64,000 bases of DNA from AP-15 sp963755435. GTDB taxonomy: Bacteria > Pseudomonadota > Alphaproteobacteria > ATCC43930 > CGMCC-115725. The notes beneath the pieces are model-generated. The model searched no databases and was not told the DNA's origin. It saw nothing but the letters and a program-made list of their open reading frames with translations. Both the position numbers and the translations under genes were made by a program. Numbering within the stretch: position 1 is the stretch's first letter; every line of letters starts with the position of its first letter. The DNA lies in assembly GCA_963755435.1 (NCBI GenBank), contig CAVWJX010000003.1:496001-560000 (forward strand), read 5' to 3'. Below, one piece after another: positions 1 through 8,641 of the stretch.

Positions 1-2
1 AA

Positions 3-200
3 GTGTGGGTATCGCCGGGCGCTGGCGGTCCGCAGGAGTGGCGCCGCGAGGTCCAGTTCTGGAAAGCTGCCGGGGTCACCCACCTGACCGCGCACACGAC
101 CTATGTCAGCAAGCACCACCAGCGCATTGCCGGGCGCGGCGCCGCCGAGCATCTGGCGGCGATCACCCGTTACCGCGAGGCGGTGGCCGATCTGTTGTAG
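3..200 (+). CDS. LLM-class flavin/F420-dependent oxidoreductase, C-terminal end only
   Basis: The reading frame is open from the left edge and ends at a TAG at 198-200, so this is the last ~65 residues of a gene that begins outside the window. The residues read W-R-R-E-V-x-F-W-K-A-A-G-V-T-H, then H-H-x-R-I-A-G-R and a helix ending in Y-R-E-A-V-A-D-L-L. This is the usual C-terminus of luciferase-like (LLM) monooxygenases of the F420-dependent type. The cofactor-binding part is not visible, so the substrate and the choice of FMN or F420 cannot be decided. The esterase gene starts 32 bases downstream on the same strand and may be co-transcribed. Confidence 0.6.
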   Translation: MWVSPGAGGPQEWRREVQFWKAAGVTHLTAHTTYVSKHHQRIAGRGAAEHLAAITRYREAVADLL

Positions 201-232
201 CCTCTTCGAGACGATCAAAGCGGGAGGAACGG

Positions 233-1117
233 ATGAGCGATAGCGAGATCGGCGCGTTGCGCGCCAAGTTGGCGAGCCGACCGCGTTCCGACGATTACCG
301 GCAGCGCCGCCGCGATATGGACGCCCGCGGCCTCAGCTATCGGCTGGCGGCGGATGTCGGCGTCGAGCCGCTGACGGCTAACGGGGTGCACGCCGAATGG
401 ACCGCGACCCCCGCGGATGCGCGCGATGCGGCGCTCCTCTATCTGCATGGCGGCGGCTATGTGATCGGCTCGCTCGACAGCCACCGGCATCTCGCCGCCG
501 AGGCCGGCCGGGCCGCCGGGATTGCGGCCTTGGCGCTCGATTATCGCCTGGCGCCCGAGCACCCGTTCCCGGCCGCGGTCGAGGATGCGCTTGCCGGTTA
601 CCGCTTCCTGCTGGCGCGCGGCATCGCGCCCAGGCGGATCGCGCTCGCCGGCGACAGCGCCGGCGGCGGGCTGGTGGTGGCGGCGATGCTGGCGATCCGT
701 GACGCCGGCCTGGCCCAGCCGGGCTGCGGCTGGTGCATCTCGCCCTGGGTCGACATGGAAGCGCGCGGCGAAAGCATGGCGAGCAAGGCCGCCGCCGACC
801 CGACGGTGCAGCGCGCCGGCATCCTCGACCTGGCCAGGATGTATCTGAACGGCGCCGACCCGCACGCGCCATTGGCCGCACCGCTCTATGCCGACCTCTC
901 TGGCCTGGCGCCGCTGTTGATCCAGGTCGGCGCCGCCGAGACCTTGCTCGATGATGCGCTGCGCCTGGCCAAAGCCGCCGGCGCGGCCGACGTTCGGGTC
1001 GATCTAGAGATCTGGCCGGAGATGATCCACGTCTGGCACCTGTTCCACCCGGAACTCGCGGCCGGTCGGCAGGCGATCGAAGCGGGTGGCGCCTTCGTCC
1101 GCAAGATGATCGGCTGA
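233..1117 (+). CDS. Alpha/beta hydrolase of the HSL (hormone-sensitive lipase) family
   Basis: A 294-residue serine esterase. The start at 233 is chosen because GGGAGGAAC lies just before it; the frame is open further upstream but without homology-like sequence. The HSL oxyanion motif HGGG follows LLYLH near residue 75. The nucleophile elbow GDSAGG lies near residue 142, and YRLAPEHPFPA follows the first motif as in the family. The acid and histidine of the triad are expected in the last quarter, where the segment with EMIHVWH supplies a histidine. No signal peptide is seen, so it should act in the cytoplasm on short acyl esters. Its physiological substrate cannot be inferred. Confidence 0.85.
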   Translation: MSDSEIGALRAKLASRPRSDDYRQRRRDMDARGLSYRLAADVGVEPLTANGVHAEWTATPADARDAALLYLHGGGYVIGSLDSHRHLAAEAGRAAGIAALALDYRLAPEHPFPAAVEDALAGYRFLLARGIAPRRIALAGDSAGGGLVVAAMLAIRDAGLAQPGCGWCISPWVDMEARGESMASKAAADPTVQRAGILDLARMYLNGADPHAPLAAPLYADLSGLAPLLIQVGAAETLLDDALRLAKAAGAADVRVDLEIWPEMIHVWHLFHPELAAGRQAIEAGGAFVRKMIG

Positions 1118-1129
1118 TCGCGGCGCAGT

Positions 1130-2788
1130 TCAGCCGTCGAACTGGAAGATGTTGGCCGGCTCCTCGGCCCAGCTGCGCTCGCGGGTGAGCCGGGCGGTCA
1201 TTGCCTCGACATAGGGGGCGGCGGCGCAGACCATCGCGAACTGGCGCTCGGAGAGTTTCAGGCCGGCGGCACGGCAGGCGATCGCCGCCCGATCGCGGGT
1301 GGCGGCATCGACATCAGCGGCCGGGGGGTCGGGGATCGGCGGCAACGCGGTCGAGAATTCCGCCTTGGGATCGAGACTTGGCCGGCGCGCCCGCCATGGT
1401 GTCGCCCGCTCATAGGCGTGCGCCGCCCGCAGCACCGTCGCCTCGTCGAACGGCCGGCCGACCACCTGCATCGACAACGGCAGACCGCCGCTGCTGAAGC
1501 CGATGCACTGGGCCAAGGCCGGGCCGCCGGTGACGTTGAACGGCGTGGTCAGTGACGGCCGGCGCCAGAACTCGATCGTGCGCCAAGCATCGAGGCGCGG
1601 CGCCGGGCCGCCGGCGGTCGCGGTCACCAGCACGTCGAACTGGTCGTAGACCGGCGCCATCTCGGCCAGGATCCGCCGGCGCTCGCGCTGCGCCTGCACG
1701 TAGTCGCGGGCACCGATCAGCACGGCCGGCAGGACGCGGCCGAGAAAATCCTCGCCGAAATCGCCGGGCCGGGTGCGTAACACATTCTCGTGCACGGCCA
1801 AGAGTTCGCTTTCGGCGATCGTGACCTTGACGTCGTAATAGTCCTGGGCCGGGCGCAGCCGCACCTCGCCGATTGTGGCGCCGAGCGTACGGAACACCCC
1901 GAATGCCGCCTCGAGCGCGGCACGGGTTTCGGCCGTCGCCGGGCAGTCGTCCTCGTGCAGATGACGCACCACGCCGATACGCAGGCCGCGGATGTCGCCG
2001 GTCAAGGCCGCGCGATAGTCGGGCAGCGGGCGGCGCGCGCTCGCCGGGTCGGCCGGGTCGTGGCCGGCGATCGCCTGCAGCACGATCGCACAATCCTCGA
2101 CGGTCCAGGTCATCGGCCCGGCATGGTCGAAGCTGTACGAGTTGGCATAGACCCCGTGGCGGCTGACGAGACCATAGGTCGGCTTCAGCCCGACGATGCC
2201 GCAATAGGCGGCGGGGCCGCGGATCGAGCCGCCGGTATCGGAGCCGAGCGCTGCCGGGAACAAGCCCGGCCGCGACCGCCGCCCCCGAGCCGCTCGACGA
2301 GCCGCCGGTGAAATGCTCGCGGTTCCACGGGTTGCGGGCCGGCGGCCACGGCAGGTCGAAAGCCGGCCCGCCATGGGCGAATTCATGGGTCGCGAGCTTG
2401 CCGGTCAGGATCGCCCCGCCGTCGTAGAGCTTGGCGCACCGTCGTCGCGTCGGCGGCGGGGACGGTGTCGATGCAGGTCCGGGAGTGCCCGGTGGTGCGG
2501 ATGCCGGCCGTCGCATAGATGTCCTTGAGGCCGAACGGGATGCCGTGCATCGGCCCGCGATAGTTGCCGGCCGGCAATCTCGCGCTCCGCGGCGCGGGCC
2601 TGGTCGAGCGCCCGCTCGAAGGTCGGCAGCAGATAGGCGTCGAGCTGCGGATCGAGCGCCTCGGCCCGGCGGATCAGCGCGGTCGTCAGCTCGACCGGCG
2701 AGAGCTGCTTGTTCTCGATCTGCCGCGCCGCCTCGGCGATGGTCATGAAAGCGAGATCGGCGGATGGCGATGTCAAATCATCGGGCAC
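1130..2788 (-). pseudogene. Amidase-signature hydrolase, frame broken by three +1 shifts
   Basis: Four consecutive frames on the minus strand together encode a ~550-residue amidase of the Ser-cisSer-Lys family (aryl-amide or Asn/Gln-tRNA amidotransferase A-like). The catalytic Lys lies in GIPFGLKD (~2540), the cis-Ser loop GGSSSGSGAA at ~2300, and the nucleophile in GSDTGGSIRGPA at ~2235. The frame steps by +1 near 2571 (extra C in GGCCGGCAAC), near 2437 and near 2266 (GGG where GG is expected). The start is a GTG at 2788 behind GAGGAG. It lies 50 bases after the solute-binding gene on the same strand and is probably co-transcribed with it. The breaks could be real decay or base over-calls, because all three are single insertions. 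Confidence 0.75.
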
Positions 2789-2838
2789 GATGGAAACTCC
2801 TCGGCAACGGAGCGGAGGGGCGGCAGGCGGCGGGACGT

Positions 2839-3567
2839 TCAGGCGGGCGGCGCTGCCGACAGCCGGCCGACCACGCCATGGCGTTCGATAAAGCTCGCCA
2901 CGATCCCGGACCGCTTGGCTTCTTCGACGAATGACTTGAGGAACGCGAACCCGGCCGCGTTCTTCTTGGGCGTGCCGACCGCCTGCTGCACCGCGGTGAA
3001 CTGCCCGTCGAGAATGCGCGAGCCGGGCCGCGCCTGCTGCACCGCGATCAGGCCCGGCCGCAACCCGGCATAGGCGTCGAGCTTCTCGCCGTCGAACGCC
3101 TTGAGCGCCGCCTCGGCCGTGTCGAACTGCAGCAGCTCACCCTTTTTGTAGTTGTTTTCGAGCCATAGGCCGTAGGCGCTGCGCGCGGTCACCGCGACCC
3201 GCCTGCCGGGCTGGTCGATTTCGCCGATCGCGCGGATCGGCGAGCCCGCCGGCACCAGATAGGTGGCCTCGATCTCGGCATAGGCGGCGGTGAAGCTGAT
3301 CACCGCGGCGCGCTGCGGCTCGGCGCCGATATTGCCGATATCCCACATGCCCTTCTCGGCATCGTCGGCGATCTGACCCGGCCGCGCGTAAGGGATGAAC
3401 TTCACCGGCACGCCGAGCCGCGCGCCGATCGCCAGCGCCATATCGGGGGAGACGCCGGTCGGGTCGCCATTGGGCGCCTTGCCGGTGACCAAGAGGAAAT
3501 TCCCCATATTGATCGCGACGCGCAAAACGCCGGTCGGGGCGAGCTCGGCAGCTACATTTTGAGGCAT
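2839..3567 (-). CDS. Periplasmic-type solute-binding protein (SBP_bac_3), no signal peptide
   Basis: A 242-residue protein with the two-lobed binding-protein signature: GVLRVAINMGNFLLV at the N-terminus, then PTGVSPDMALAIGARLGVPV, and WDIGNIGAEPQRAAVISFT, the usual 'putative ligand' strand of family 3 amino-acid binding proteins. The ATG at 3567 is preferred; the longer frame upstream is antisense to the second amidase. The protein begins directly with the mature fold and no secretion signal is visible. It may act in the cytoplasm, or its signal may be lost. No ABC permease or ATPase is nearby. Amidase genes flank it on both sides, which suggests uptake or sensing of an amide that they hydrolyse; that link is inference. 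Confidence 0.75.
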   Translation of the reverse strand: MPQNVAAELAPTGVLRVAINMGNFLLVTGKAPNGDPTGVSPDMALAIGARLGVPVKFIPYARPGQIADDAEKGMWDIGNIGAEPQRAAVISFTAAYAEIEATYLVPAGSPIRAIGEIDQPGRRVAVTARSAYGLWLENNYKKGELLQFDTAEAALKAFDGEKLDAYAGLRPGLIAVQQARPGSRILDGQFTAVQQAVGTPKKNAAGFAFLKSFVEEAKRSGIVASFIERHGVVGRLSAAPPA

Positions 3568-3708
3568 GAGTGGGGTCCGGGATTGGTGAGTGGGATTGGT
3601 GAGGCCAATCGCGCCATCCTGAATGATCGCCGCCGCCACGGCACGCGAAAATTCCGCCGGGGTGATAAGCTCGCGGCGCGCGATGAGCCGAACTAAGGAG
3701 GCGGGATC

Positions 3709-6049
3709 ATGGACGACGGGCGCGATCGTGGGGAAACGCCGTTCCGGCTTGAAGAGGCGACGATCGCGGATCTGCACCGCGCGATCCGGGCCGGGGAGAC
3801 CACCGTGGTCGCGGTCGTGCGAGCGCTATATCGACCGGGCGCGCGCCTATAACGGCGTCGCCAGCGCTCTGGTCACCGCGGACGGGGCGCCAGTCGCCGA
3901 AGCCTCGGGCGCGGTGCGCGCCGAGGGCGGCGTTGCGCTTCCCGACCGAAACCGTCGCTGCCGGGACAATCCTTCCCGATCTCGACAAATATCAGGGGCC
4001 GCCGCTCGAATTCGGCCGCATGGAGCCGACCGCCTCGGACCCCACGGTCGGACCAGCAATACGGCATGATCGCCGGCATCGCCAATGCCGGCCAGCTCAA
4101 TGCGCTGGCCACCTTGAACATCCGCGGCGAGCGTTCGGTCACCTGCCGCGGCGAATTCGACCGGCATCCGTCGGCGGGGCCGCTGCCGCCCGGCGCGCCG
4201 CCGGTCTGCGAGCATTTCCGCCAGCTGCCCGATGCGCTCGAACAAGCCGCCGAACTGGACGCGCGCTACGGCCGCAATCCGCCACTCGACCGGATGCCGA
4301 TGTACGGCGTCGTCTTTTCGTTCAAGGACCCGTTCGACACCAAGGACATGCGCACCACCGCCGGCGGCGACGCGGCCTACGACATCGATTTTCCGGCGCG
4401 CGACCATGTCCTGGTCGAGCAATTGCGCAACAAGGGTGCGATCATCTTCGCCAAGGCGGTCTGCACCGAATACAACGGCCGCGCCGGCGATCCGGGCGGC
4501 CGGCACCGGCCCGAAGCAGGTATTGCCCTCGACCCTCGGCTATCAGCGCTCGAGCTGGGCCGGCAACCCGGCCAACCCCTACGATACGACGCGCGCCGCC
4601 TCGCTCGGCTCGTCCTCGGGGTCGGGCGTGTCGGTCGGCGCCAACCTGGTCATGGCGAGCCTCGGCGAGGAGACCCGAGCCTCGACCCGCGGCCCGGCCA
4701 ACCACAACGCCGTGGCATTGATCCTGCCGCACAAGGCGATGCTCGGCTTCAACAGCGGGGCGATCGGCGCCGACATCTATTGCGACCGCGCCGGCATTCT
4801 CTGCCGCACCATCGGCGACTGCGCCAAGGTGCTCGATGCGCTGAAGGACCCGGTCGCCGGCTATTACGACCGGCGCGACCCGTATACTACCGTGCCGCGC
4901 TCGTCGGTGCTGGCGACATCCTATGCGAGCCACGCCGGGATGAGCGGCGCGCCGGGCTCGCTCGCCGGCATGCGCATCGGCGTGATCCGCGAGTCGATGC
5001 TGGTGCCGCCCGGCGCCAAGGCGCCGTTGCCGATCGCCATCGCCGCGGCGGCCGAGATCAAGGGGGTGCTCGGCCAAAAGCTCGGCGCCACCCTGGTCGA
5101 GTCGACCGATCCGCTGTGGGAGCCCGATCGCGACCTCGAGCGGATGGATCCCGATTTCCGCCGCGCGCTGGCCCGGCTGGTGCCGGTGTTCATGCCCGAT
5201 CTGCTGTTCCGGCTGCGGCCCGACGGCTTGCCGCTGTTCGAGGCGTTCGCCGCGGCGATCCAGCCGACCGAATTCGCGCCGGGCAAGACCTTCGGCAGCG
5301 GCGCGATGGCGCCGATCGATTATCTGGTGGCGCTGGCCGAGGGCCGGTTGGCGCCGCCCGTCAACCTCGACATCGCCACGATCCAGCAGCAGGAGCTGGC
5401 GATGATGTTCCGCTTTCATATCCCGCAATATCTGGCGCGGCGCGCCGCCGATTGGCGGGAGCGCGGCTTTACCGAGACCCTGACCGATTTCGCCGCGCTC
5501 AACGCCCGCTCCAAATTCTGGGGCGATGACGGTCGCGCCGCGTTCCGGAATTGGCAAGAAATCGCCGATCCGCGCAACCCGTTGGGCGGCCGCCAGGGCG
5601 TCGACGAGCGCATCATGCTGCGCGAATTGCTGCGCCGGGTCGACATGATGGTGATGCTGGAAAACCGGCTCGATGCGCTGGTCCGCCTGCACACGCCGTT
5701 GCCGCCGGCCAAAATCGGCGGCGCCCATGATGTGGCCGGCGGGACCTCGAATTTGCGCCTCGAATCGTTCTACGGCCCGAACGCCGGCCTGACCGAGATG
5801 CTGATCCCGGCAGGCTATGTGACGACGGTCTACGATCCGCTGTTCGCGCTCAGCCCCGAGCGCACCCGCTATGTGCCCGCCGCCTCCGACATCCCGACCA
5901 CGATCCCGCCGCCGGGCCTGCCGTTCTCGCTGGTGTTTCGCGCCGAGCCGGGCTGTGAGGACGTGCTGCTGAAGATCGCCTCGGCCTACGAAGCCGCCTC
6001 CAGGCGCCGCATTCCGCCGCCCGCCTTCGGCCCGCTACCGCTCGGATGA
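3709..6049 (+). pseudogene. Second amidase-signature hydrolase, frame broken by four +1 shifts
   Basis: Transcribed away from the solute-binding gene from an ATG at 3709 with AAGGAGGCGGG before it. The product would be ~780 residues, longer than ordinary amidases, with an extra C-terminal ~250 residues. The catalytic Lys lies in FSFKDPFDTKD (~4325), the cis-Ser loop in LGSSSGSGVS (~4610) and the nucleophile in TRASTRGPA (~4678). The frame steps by +1 near 3819, 3928, 4053 and 4498. From there to the stop at 6049 it is open without error. All four shifts have the same sign, so sequencing over-calls are as likely as decay. Clustering of four breaks in 680 bases argues that this segment needs re-reading. 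Confidence 0.7.
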
Positions 6050-6091
6050 GCCGGCGTCGGGTCGGGCGCGCGCCGCCACCGGCGAGCCCGA

Positions 6092-7996
6092 TCAACCGAC
6101 CAAACCGGTCGGCTCGGGCGCGGTCGCGGCGAGGGCCTCGAGCAGCGGGCGCAGAGTGGCGTCAGCCGGCCGCCAGCGCCCGACCGAGCTGCGGTAGAGC
6201 GGCTGGCGCACCTGGGTCACGCTCGCCGTGCGCACCACCCGCTGGGTCTGGTGAAAGGAGAGGCAGGCGTCATCCCAGTCGAGCCCGCAATGGGCGACGA
6301 CCCGCTTGGCCTGCGGCTCGAAATCGCCGACCAGCTCCTCGTAATGCACGTCGAGCACGACGCCCGGCGGCAGCACCCGGCGCCAATGCTCCATCAGTCT
6401 TGCATAGCCCCGGTAATAGCGGCCGAGTTCGCCCAGATCATAGGCGAAAGGCTGCTCGGCGCCGAACAGCTGGGAAAAGCACGACAGGCAGGTGTCGACC
6501 GGGTCGCGGCAGGTGTGCACGATGCGGGCATTCGGCAGCGCCAGGTGGATCAGCCCGGCGAAACAGAAATTTGCCAGCATCTTGTCGGTGATCCGTTTGG
6601 CCGACGGGGCGCCGAGGCGGTCGAGATACGCAGCGCCGAGCCGATAGAGCTGGTCGGTGGTCACGGTGCGCGCCAAGTCGGGCAGCGACGGGCGGCCTTG
6701 ATCGCCGGCGACCATCAACATGGCTGCGGCAAAGTCGTGCCGCTCCCCGCCGCCGACGACCGCGGGGTGGCTCGCCAGGATCTGCTCGACCAGGGTCGAG
6801 CCCGAGCGCGGCATGCCAATAATGAAGATCGGCGCCGCGGACGGATGCCCCGCCTGCCCCTTGGCGCGGATCAGCTCGCGGGTGAACGCTGCTGCGATGC
6901 GGTCGAACGTCGCCAGGGTCGCCGCCTCATCATAAGCAAGCCGCTGCCGCTGCAGCGCGTTTCCGGCGAGCAGATGACGAAACAATTCCTCGTGCCGACC
7001 CACCTCGGACAGCGCCCTCCCCAGACCGAAATGCAACAGAATCTGCTCGTCCTCGGGGCGCTCGCCGATATCGCGCGCCCACTCCTCCATCCTCGCCAGG
7101 TCGGGGTCGCCGTCGCGGGTCCGCTTGGAGGCGGCGAGAGCAACCCGGAACCGGACATTTTCCGGCTCGATCGCCACCGCGGCGGCAAACGCCTGCTGCG
7201 CCTCCTCGAGCCGGCCGAGCTCTTCGAGTACGGCGCCGAGGGTCAGTTGCGTCGTGGCGGAGCCGGGATCGAGGGCAAGCGCCCGGCGCAGCGCGACGAG
7301 CGCCTCCTCGTGCCGGTCTGCCGCCTGCAGCGCCGCACCGAGGGCGGCGAGCGCCTGGACATGAGCCGGCTCGATCGCCACCGCCCGCTGATATGCGGCG
7401 ACCGCCTCGCCGTGCCGCCGCAATCCCTGCAGCACCGCGGCGCGGCCGCACAGCGCTTCGACATAGTCGGGGTCGATGGCCAGCGCCTGGTCATGAGAGG
7501 CGAGCGCCCGGTCGTTCTGCTTGATCGCGTGGAGCGCCGCGCCGAGCCCGCAATTGGCCTCCGCATAGTCGGAATCGATGACAAGCGCTCGTTCATAACA
7601 GGCAATCGCCTCGTCATATCGGCGCAGGGCATGGAGTGCGGCCCCGAGGCCGTAATGCGCCTCGGGGCGATCGGGGTCGATGGCGAGCGCGTTTTCGTAG
7701 GATAGCACCGCCTCCTCCGGCCGGCCGAGCAGGTCGAGAGCGGCGGCGAGATTCGAGTGCGCCTCGGCCGATTGGGGGTTGCGGCGCAACGCCCGCCGCA
7801 GCAGTTCGAGGCCGTCCGCGTGGCTCCCTTGCTGCAGGCGGAGTGTGCCCAGATGGAGCAGCGCGGCGAAGTGCCCGCTGTCCGAGGCCAGGACCGCCCG
7901 GTAGATCGCCTCGGCCTCGGCGAGCCGGCCGTCACTGTGCAGGGTCAGCGCCTCTGCGATATTCTGATCGGGAGCGGCCGGGACCGAGGTCGTCAC
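6092..7996 (-). CDS. TPR-repeat sulfotransferase family protein
   Basis: A 634-residue two-part protein. Residues ~10-300 are tandem tetratricopeptide repeats with the usual A-x-x-x-Y-x-x-A-L-x-x-x-P-x-x-x-x-A pattern. Residues ~380-610 are a sulfotransferase domain with the PAPS 5'-phosphate loop GMPRSGSTLVEQILASHP and the segment TCRDPVDTCLSC containing the 3'-phosphate-binding Arg. The start is a GTG at 7996 that overlaps the stop of the oxygenase gene as GTGA, so the two are translationally coupled. It is a close paralogue of the gene at 8642-10771, sharing the ending RSSVGRWRP. The acceptor is unknown; TPR-sulfotransferases may recognise proteins or glycans. Confidence 0.85.
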   Translation of the reverse strand: MTTSVPAAPDQNIAEALTLHSDGRLAEAEAIYRAVLASDSGHFAALLHLGTLRLQQGSHADGLELLRRALRRNPQSAEAHSNLAAALDLLGRPEEAVLSYENALAIDPDRPEAHYGLGAALHALRRYDEAIACYERALVIDSDYAEANCGLGAALHAIKQNDRALASHDQALAIDPDYVEALCGRAAVLQGLRRHGEAVAAYQRAVAIEPAHVQALAALGAALQAADRHEEALVALRRALALDPGSATTQLTLGAVLEELGRLEEAQQAFAAAVAIEPENVRFRVALAASKRTRDGDPDLARMEEWARDIGERPEDEQILLHFGLGRALSEVGRHEELFRHLLAGNALQRQRLAYDEAATLATFDRIAAAFTRELIRAKGQAGHPSAAPIFIIGMPRSGSTLVEQILASHPAVVGGGERHDFAAAMLMVAGDQGRPSLPDLARTVTTDQLYRLGAAYLDRLGAPSAKRITDKMLANFCFAGLIHLALPNARIVHTCRDPVDTCLSCFSQLFGAEQPFAYDLGELGRYYRGYARLMEHWRRVLPPGVVLDVHYEELVGDFEPQAKRVVAHCGLDWDDACLSFHQTQRVVRTASVTQVRQPLYRSSVGRWRPADATLRPLLEALAATAPEPTGLVG

Positions 7997-8622
7997 GGGA
8001 ATGGCTCCTTGCGCAGATTGAAGGCGATCGAGATGCGCGGCCGAGCGCCGCTATGGGCGAACACCATATGCGGCAGATAGCTCGGGAACAGCACCATCAG
8101 CCCCGGCTCCGGCCGGATCAGAAAGCTCGACGGCACGAGCGGCGGCAGAAAGGTGTTGGCCCGTCCCTGGCACGGGTCGAACAGGTGAAGCGGGGTGCCG
8201 TGATCGGCCTCGGCCGGCGGCTCGCCGGGGTCGACGTAATAGGTGCCCGACCAGGTGGCGCCCGGGTGCGTGTGCATGCGGTTGAAGGCGCCGGCAGGGT
8301 TGACGTTGACCCAGGCATGCAGGGTCCAGCGCATCTGCCGCGGCGCTTGCCGGTATTCGCGGAGGAGGCGGCGGGTGGCTTCATCGGCCATCTCGTACAT
8401 GTGCCGGACGAGGCGCCGGCCGGCTGGGCCGCAAAATTCGAGCTGGCCCGGCTCGGAATGCCAGCCGCCGACATTGGTCTTGGTCGCACCGGCGCTGGTG
8501 CCCCGATGAGCAAAGATTCGCTCGGTGAGTTCAGCATTCAATTCGGCCGCGTCGGCCCAGACATGCGCCATCAGCGGCGAGGCGAAGAGGTTGGTGTATC
8601 TGGCGTTCTCCAATTCCGCCAT
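7993..8622 (-). CDS. Putative 2OG-Fe(II) oxygenase (TIGR02466-type)
   Basis: A 209-residue protein with the layout of the TIGR02466 family: an N-terminal segment around LFASPLMAHVW, the W-x-S-E-P patch, then the metal ligands in FNRMHTHPGATWSGTYYVD and a distal histidine before the 2-oxoglutarate-binding Arg in ARPRISIAFN. This gives the H-x-H/D ... H ... R set of double-stranded beta-helix dioxygenases. The ATG is at 8622. It lies 19 bases after the first TPR-sulfotransferase and overlaps the second by 4 bases, so the three form one operon. The position suggests hydroxylation of the molecule that the sulfotransferases modify; that is inference. Confidence 0.8.
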   Translation of the reverse strand: MAELENARYTNLFASPLMAHVWADAAELNAELTERIFAHRGTSAGATKTNVGGWHSEPGQLEFCGPAGRRLVRHMYEMADEATRRLLREYRQAPRQMRWTLHAWVNVNPAGAFNRMHTHPGATWSGTYYVDPGEPPAEADHGTPLHLFDPCQGRANTFLPPLVPSSFLIRPEPGLMVLFPSYLPHMVFAHSGARPRISIAFNLRKEPFP

Positions 8623-8641
8623 GACCGTCCGCCTTCTCGGA

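Noticed and set aside
4442..5728. A 428-codon frame antisense to the second amidase
   Set aside because: It is a shadow of the amidase coding strand; the sense frame has the conserved Ser loops.
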